A stretch of DNA of 64,000 bases from positions 1 through 64,000 of the forward strand of contig NZ_QXFI01000018.1 of assembly GCF_003584135.1 (NCBI RefSeq), given 5' to 3'. Below, piece by piece: positions 60,072-64,000 of this stretch (the first letter of the stretch is position 1; each line of letters opens with the position of its first letter). Both the position numbers and the translations under genes were made by a program. The DNA comes from Flagellimonas pelagia. Lineage in GTDB: Bacteria > Bacteroidota > Bacteroidia > Flavobacteriales > Flavobacteriaceae. The notes beneath the pieces are model-generated. The model searched no databases and was not told the origin of the DNA. It was given only the letters and a program-made list of their open reading frames with translations.

Positions 60072-61510
60072 TTTGAAGGTAATCTCACTATTTTTTTATC
60101 TTCCAGATACTGTTGAAGCGCCACTAAAGCAGCTATTTCAGCATGTTTGGAGTTTTCCTCGTGAATCTTTTCGGGGGAATAATAATTTTTCACAAAATGG
60201 GTATCAAAGTTTCCGGAACGGAAGGCTTCATGTGCAAAAACAAAACTGCCGAAGGGCAAAGTTGTCTGCACCCCTTTTACTTTGTAATGGTTGATGGCGT
60301 CCAACATCAATTCAATGGCCTCTTCTCGAGTCTTGCCATAAGCAATCAACTTGGATAACATGGGGTCGTAATAGATGGGAATGTCCATGCCTTCCTCAAA
60401 ACCATTGTCTACTCGAACTCCTTCCCCAGTCGGAAGCTTATAGGTTTCTAGATTCCCCACACTGGGCAAAAAGTCATTCAATGGGTCTTCTGCATACACC
60501 CGAAGCTCCACGGCATGACCATGAATGGAAAGGTCTTCCTGTTTCATGGGTAAAGCCTCTCCCCTAGCGATCTTGATCTGCAATTCCACCAAATCCACGC
60601 CCGTAATCATTTCGGTAACCGGGTGTTCCACCTGCAAACGGGTGTTCATTTCCAAAAAGTAGTAGTTGTGGTCGGCATCCATCAAAAATTCGACGGTTCC
60701 GGCCCCAATATAATCACAGGCTTGAGCCACTTTGGTGGCCGCTATCCCCATTTCCTTTCTTTTTTCTGGAGTCAATATGGATGATGGGGCTTCTTCCACC
60801 ACTTTTTGGTGCCTACGTTGCACACTACATTCCCTTTCAAAAAAATGGAGCACATTCCCGTGGGTATCCGCCATGACCTGCACCTCAATATGCCTTGGTG
60901 ATTTTACATATTTCTCCACGAAAACGGAACCGTCCCCAAAAGCCGAAGTTGCCTCACTGATGGCACGTTTCATTCCGGATTCCAGGTCTTCTTCGCGTTC
61001 CACGATCCGCATACCTTTACCTCCACCTCCGGCAGAGGCCTTTATTAAGATCGGATACCCAACCTCATTGGCAATTTCATGGGCCTTGGCCACATCGGTA
61101 ATGGCTTCATCAATTCCCGGCACCATGGGGATGTTGTATGCTTTTACAGCTTCCTTCGCAGCCAATTTGCTTCCCATCATACGGATAGCCTTGGATTTGG
61201 GACCAATAAACGTAATCCCACTCTTTTCAACAGCTTCGGCAAAATCAGCATTTTCACTCAAGAAACCATATCCAGGGTGAATCCCATCCACGTTGAGTTG
61301 TTTGGCCACTTCAATGATCTTGTCACCACGCAAATAGGATTGGTTGGATGGAGCTTCGCCGATACAAACGGCTTCGTCCGCAAATTGCACATGGGGAGCA
61401 TTCCTATCCACGGTGGAGTAGACCGCCACGGTTCGGATTCCCATTTTTTTTGCGGTCTTCATCACACGGACCGCAATTTCGCCACGATTGGCAATCAATA
61501 TTTTTTTCAT
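60068..61510 (-). CDS. accC: Biotin carboxylase subunit of acyl-CoA carboxylase
   Basis: ATP-dependent carboxylation of the biotin carrier. The start [20 protein letters not shown] is diagnostic. The ATP-grasp glycine-rich loop ([14 protein letters not shown]) and the catalytic block [18 protein letters not shown] are present, followed by the C-terminal subdomain. 480 residues, a stand-alone subunit without a fused carrier domain. It lies 6 bp after the carrier gene and overlaps the carboxyltransferase gene. Confidence 0.95.
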   Translation of the reverse strand: MKKILIANRGEIAVRVMKTAKKMGIRTVAVYSTVDRNAPHVQFADEAVCIGEAPSNQSYLRGDKIIEVAKQLNVDGIHPGYGFLSENADFAEAVEKSGITFIGPKSKAIRMMGSKLAAKEAVKAYNIPMVPGIDEAITDVAKAHEIANEVGYPILIKASAGGGGKGMRIVEREEDLESGMKRAISEATSAFGDGSVFVEKYVKSPRHIEVQVMADTHGNVLHFFERECSVQRRHQKVVEEAPSSILTPEKRKEMGIAATKVAQACDYIGAGTVEFLMDADHNYYFLEMNTRLQVEHPVTEMITGVDLVELQIKIARGEALPMKQEDLSIHGHAVELRVYAEDPLNDFLPSVGNLETYKLPTGEGVRVDNGFEEGMDIPIYYDPMLSKLIAYGKTREEAIELMLDAINHYKVKGVQTTLPFGSFVFAHEAFRSGNFDTHFVKNYYSPEKIHEENSKHAEIAALVALQQYLEDKKIVRLPSN

Positions 61511-61516
61511 GATATC

Positions 61517-62017
61517 TTATTGAAATTCAATCAACAATTGTTTTTTGTCAACTGCATCTCCCTTCTTGACGGCTATTTTTTTGATGACCCCATTACGAGG
61601 CGAAGTGATGATGTTTTCCATCTTCATGGCCTCTAGGATGACCAATTGATCTTCTTCCTTCACCTCTTGTCCCTCATTAACCAATATATCCAGAATCAAC
61701 CCAGGCATAGGTGCCTCAATGGAATCGATATTCTTGTTGGAATTGGTGGCGAAGCCCATTTTCTCAATGAGTTCATCCAAAGGAGTGCTGATCAAGGCTT
61801 GATGTTCACTACCATTGATGCCGATAGTGTACATTCCACTGCAAAAATCGGCGGCCAAAATCTCAATGTGGTAGGAAATGCCATCCTTCAACAAGTGATA
61901 GGCGTTTTCGCCGGTTTTTATCAAATCCAAGGAGGAAATTTGGTCTTTGGAAAGTTTAAAGTCAAAGTCGGCATCAACCTTGACCGAATAAGAGTTATCC
62001 ATAAAAAGTGTTTCCAT
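61517..62017 (-). CDS. Biotin carboxyl carrier protein of acyl-CoA carboxylase
   Basis: A 166-residue carrier whose C-terminal 70 residues form the biotinyl domain (EAPMPGLILDILVNEGQEVK, then ILEAMKMENI) with the biotinylated Lys132 in AMKM. The N-terminal half is a beta-rich domain like the linker region of multi-domain propionyl-CoA carboxylases. ATG 62017 or 62002. It is the first gene of the minus-strand carrier-carboxylase-transferase operon, divergent from uridine kinase. Confidence 0.92.
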   Translation of the reverse strand: METLFMDNSYSVKVDADFDFKLSKDQISSLDLIKTGENAYHLLKDGISYHIEILAADFCSGMYTIGINGSEHQALISTPLDELIEKMGFATNSNKNIDSIEAPMPGLILDILVNEGQEVKEEDQLVILEAMKMENIITSPRNGVIKKIAVKKGDAVDKKQLLIEFQ

Positions 62018-62195
62018 AGGTTACCCTGATAAAGATATGATTAATGCGTTAGAATCCCACAAAGCTAGCGCCATTAACTTTGGAAGGTTATGACTTTGGT
62101 CATTATTTAATTGATAAATGGTAACTAATTATGTAAAGGTTTAAACCAAGGGCAGATCTAATCAATTGCTTATTTTTGGTACCAAAATTAAAAGT

Positions 62196-62804
62196 ATGCT
62201 GATCTTAGGGATTGCCGGGGGCACTGGTTGTGGTAAAACCACCGTGGTCAACCAAATTGTTGACCAACTTCCCAATAACGAAGTGGGGGTCATATCCCAG
62301 GATTCCTATTATAACGACCTATCCCATATGGATCGGCAGGAAAGGGCAAAAATCAATTTCGATCATCCGAATTCCATCGATTTTGACCTATTGATCGATC
62401 ATATTGAGCAATTACGAGAAGGCAAGACCATCGACACGCCTATTTATTCTTTTGTGGAGGAAACACGGTTGCAGGAAACCATACCTACTCCACCTAGAAA
62501 AGTGATGATTGTGGAAGGTATTCTGGTCTTGAGCAACCCCAAGCTGCGAGATATGTTCGACATCAAGATTTTTGTGCATGCCGATTCCGATGAGCGTTTG
62601 ATCCGCAGGTTGCAAAGGGACATCAGGGAACGTGGCCATGATCTTGACAAGGTTTTGACACGCTATCAAACTGCGGTAAAACCCATGCATGAGCAGTTCA
62701 TTGAACCATCAAAGGAGTTTGCGGACATCATCATCCCGAACAACCATTACAATACGGTGGCCGTGGATATGGTACGTACCATCATCAACAATAAATTGAC
62801 ATAA
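62196..62804 (+). CDS. udk: Uridine kinase
   Basis: Phosphorylates uridine or cytidine in pyrimidine salvage. The P-loop ILGIAGGTGCGKTTVVNQI is at the start, followed by SQDSYYNDLSHMD and FDHPNSIDFDLL, RLIRRLQRDIRERG as lid. ATG 62196 gives 202 residues, the normal length; the in-frame start at 62166 would add ten residues. It leads a tight plus-strand run with the FtsB/DivIC-type gene (2 bp) and mutA. Confidence 0.94.
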   Translation: MLILGIAGGTGCGKTTVVNQIVDQLPNNEVGVISQDSYYNDLSHMDRQERAKINFDHPNSIDFDLLIDHIEQLREGKTIDTPIYSFVEETRLQETIPTPPRKVMIVEGILVLSNPKLRDMFDIKIFVHADSDERLIRRLQRDIRERGHDLDKVLTRYQTAVKPMHEQFIEPSKEFADIIIPNNHYNTVAVDMVRTIINNKLT

Positions 62805-62806
62805 CC

Positions 62807-63139
62807 ATGGGTCTCAAGGAACTCAAACAGAAAAAATGGTTCAAAGTGATGACGAATACGTACATCCTCGTGTTGACCATTTTTGTGATTTGGATGGCCT
62901 TTTTTGATACCAATTCCCTATTGATCCATTTGGAACTTAGGGACGAAATCCAAAAACTGGAAAAACAAAAGGAGTTTTTGAAGGGGGAAATTGCCAAGGA
63001 CAAGGAAATTCTGGAAAAAATGTCGGATGAAAAGGAAATCGAGAAGCTTGCCCGGGAAAAATATTACATGAAAAAAGATAAGGAAGAAATCTTTTTGATC
63101 GAATACGAAGACAGCATAAAGAACAAACAAGATGAGTAA
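62807..63139 (+). CDS. Septum formation initiator, FtsB/DivIC-like
   Basis: A 110-residue bitopic cell-division protein. One membrane helix (TNTYILVLTIFVIWMAFF, residues about 15-33) is followed by a periplasmic coiled coil (IQKLEKQKEFLKGEIAKDKE) and the REKYYMKK..EIFLIEY block typical of the FtsB/DivIC family. In related bacteria it joins FtsL/FtsQ at the division ring. It sits between udk and mutA and overlaps the mutA start by 8 bp. Confidence 0.9.
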   Translation: MGLKELKQKKWFKVMTNTYILVLTIFVIWMAFFDTNSLLIHLELRDEIQKLEKQKEFLKGEIAKDKEILEKMSDEKEIEKLAREKYYMKKDKEEIFLIEYEDSIKNKQDE

Positions 63140-64000
63140 AACTGGCCTATTTGATGGGTTTCCTGAAGTTTCCGCCAAACAATGGAAACAAAAGATCCAA
63201 TACGACCTAAAAGGTGCCGACTACAACGAAGCCTTGGTATGGGAATCCTTGGAGGGAATCAAGGTGAAGCCCTTTTACAACCACGATGACGTTGAAGGTG
63301 TTCCTACCTTTTCGATTGGCAAGGAACATCCGTGGAACATTGCCCAAACCATTTACGCAGGCGATGCCAAAAAAGCGAACACCAAGGCTCGTGAAATCCT
63401 TCAAAAGGGAGTGGAAAGTTTGATTTTTATTGTTCCAAGCGAAGGGACCGATTTTAATGTACTGCTCTCCGAAATCGATTTAGCATCTGTTCCGATCCAT
63501 TTTCATTTTGAGTTTTTGGCTGTGGAACCTATCCAAAAGTTATTGGCGGCCACAAAAGGTCACCAAGCCCCTATCCATCTCCATATCGACTTGATTGGTC
63601 ATCTGGCCAAAGACGGCAACTGGTTCCATAATCTGGAAACGGACCATAAGATTTTGGATGAGATTTTGAAATTGACCCAATCTGACGCCAAAGTATCTGT
63701 GGTGGGTGTGGATATGTCGCTTTATCAAAATGCAGGGGCCAACATGGTACAACAATTGGCCTATGGTTTGGCCCATGCCCATGAATACCTGAACCATTTT
63801 GCAAATGTCACTTCGAGCGCAGTCGAGAAGTCATTCCCCATCACTTTCAAAGTGGCTGTGGGCAGCAACTATTTCTTTGAAATAGCGAAATTGAGAGCCT
63901 TGCGCTGGCTTTGGAAAACCTTAGCTGGGGAATATGGAATTGAAAACGAATGTCACATTTTAGTTGTCCCATCCAAGCGCAACAAAACACTGTACGATTA
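63132..64000 (+). CDS. mutA: Methylmalonyl-CoA mutase small subunit (partial, runs off window)
   Basis: The first 289 codons are present, open to the window end. The start MSKTGLFDGFPEVSAKQWKQ and the block VAVGSNYFFEIAKLRALRWL are characteristic of the non-catalytic small subunit. With the large subunit (expected next) and the carboxylase operon nearby, it converts methylmalonyl-CoA to succinyl-CoA. Between HEYLNHFAN and SFPITFKVAVG the frame reads through an interspersed palindromic repeat (63806-63833), giving an insertion VTSSAVEK that is not part of the family pattern as far as I can tell. ATG 63132 overlaps the FtsB-type stop. Confidence 0.92.
   Translation, partial: MSKTGLFDGFPEVSAKQWKQKIQYDLKGADYNEALVWESLEGIKVKPFYNHDDVEGVPTFSIGKEHPWNIAQTIYAGDAKKANTKAREILQKGVESLIFIVPSEGTDFNVLLSEIDLASVPIHFHFEFLAVEPIQKLLAATKGHQAPIHLHIDLIGHLAKDGNWFHNLETDHKILDEILKLTQSDAKVSVVGVDMSLYQNAGANMVQQLAYGLAHAHEYLNHFANVTSSAVEKSFPITFKVAVGSNYFFEIAKLRALRWLWKTLAGEYGIENECHILVVPSKRNKTLYD
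63806..63833. repeat. Interspersed imperfect palindrome inside mutA
   Basis: TGTCACTTCGAGCGCAGTCG followed by AGAAGTCA, with imperfect CTTCGA / TCGAgAAG arms. This is a familiar intergenic repeat type of flavobacteria, here lying in frame within a coding region. Confidence 0.65.

Overview
The window looks like a Flavobacteriaceae chromosome (Bacteroidota, Muricauda/Flagellimonas-like). The evidence is a giant SprB-repeat protein with a type-9-secretion type B C-terminal domain, BfmA/MobB-type mobilisation proteins, a Bacteroidota-type tyrosine integrase, RND efflux pumps fused to TolC, -33 TTG / -7 TAnnTTTG promoters, and genes mostly lacking Shine-Dalgarno sequences. The species is inferred; no rRNA is present.

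Positions 1-36413 are one end of a large integrated mobile island. It abuts the 3' end of tRNA-Pro(GGG) at 36414-36487, with the integrase as the last island gene. Its other end lies outside the window. From left to right it carries: an IS481-family insertion that truncates an unknown gene (1-1698); a mobilisation module of coupling protein, relaxase and BfmA with an oriT-like leader (1957-5324); small accessory genes, a RadC-like JAB protein and SSB (5645-7341); a Zn/Cd/Co efflux block of P1B ATPase, Fur-type regulator, CzcB, CzcA-TolC fusion and a DUF6660 protein (8227-16679); a damage-tolerance block of DnaE2-like polymerase and DinB, divergent from an SRAP/HMCES protein (16926-21995); an autoinhibited Fic protein behind a duplicated repeat array (22107-23744); ParB (23874-25670); an ArsP permease module with two SigZ-type sigma factors (26236-29235); an arsenic operon (29558-33530); and a mercury-uptake trio (33639-34832).

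The arsenic operon is arsR, a secreted protein of unknown function, DUF6428, arsC, acr3 and a metallophosphoesterase. The secreted protein aligns with the neighbouring ArsC but has lost its catalytic Cys and Arg, so it looks like a periplasmic pseudo-arsenate reductase. This is the strongest candidate for an undescribed component.

Positions 36414-64000 are ordinary chromosome. They hold a 2769-residue SprB-repeat surface protein, a PQQ-type sugar dehydrogenase and a compact murein-recycling cluster (MurQ, DeoR regulator, NagB fused to a PIG-L deacetylase, a GH179-like hydrolase, a GNAT protein, AmpG-like permease, NagZ-like GH3, AnmK). After these come a Bcr-type MFS pump, a Gfo/Idh oxidoreductase, a three-subunit propionyl/acyl-CoA carboxylase, uridine kinase, an FtsB/DivIC protein and the start of methylmalonyl-CoA mutase small subunit. 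The last gene runs off the window and carries an interspersed palindromic repeat read in frame.

Several regulatory sites can be read directly: inverted repeats before both ArsR genes and inside the ars operon, a palindrome in the dinB/SRAP divergent promoter, direct repeats plus a consensus promoter before nagB, and a roughly 110-bp leader shared by parB and a small unknown gene 20 kb away.
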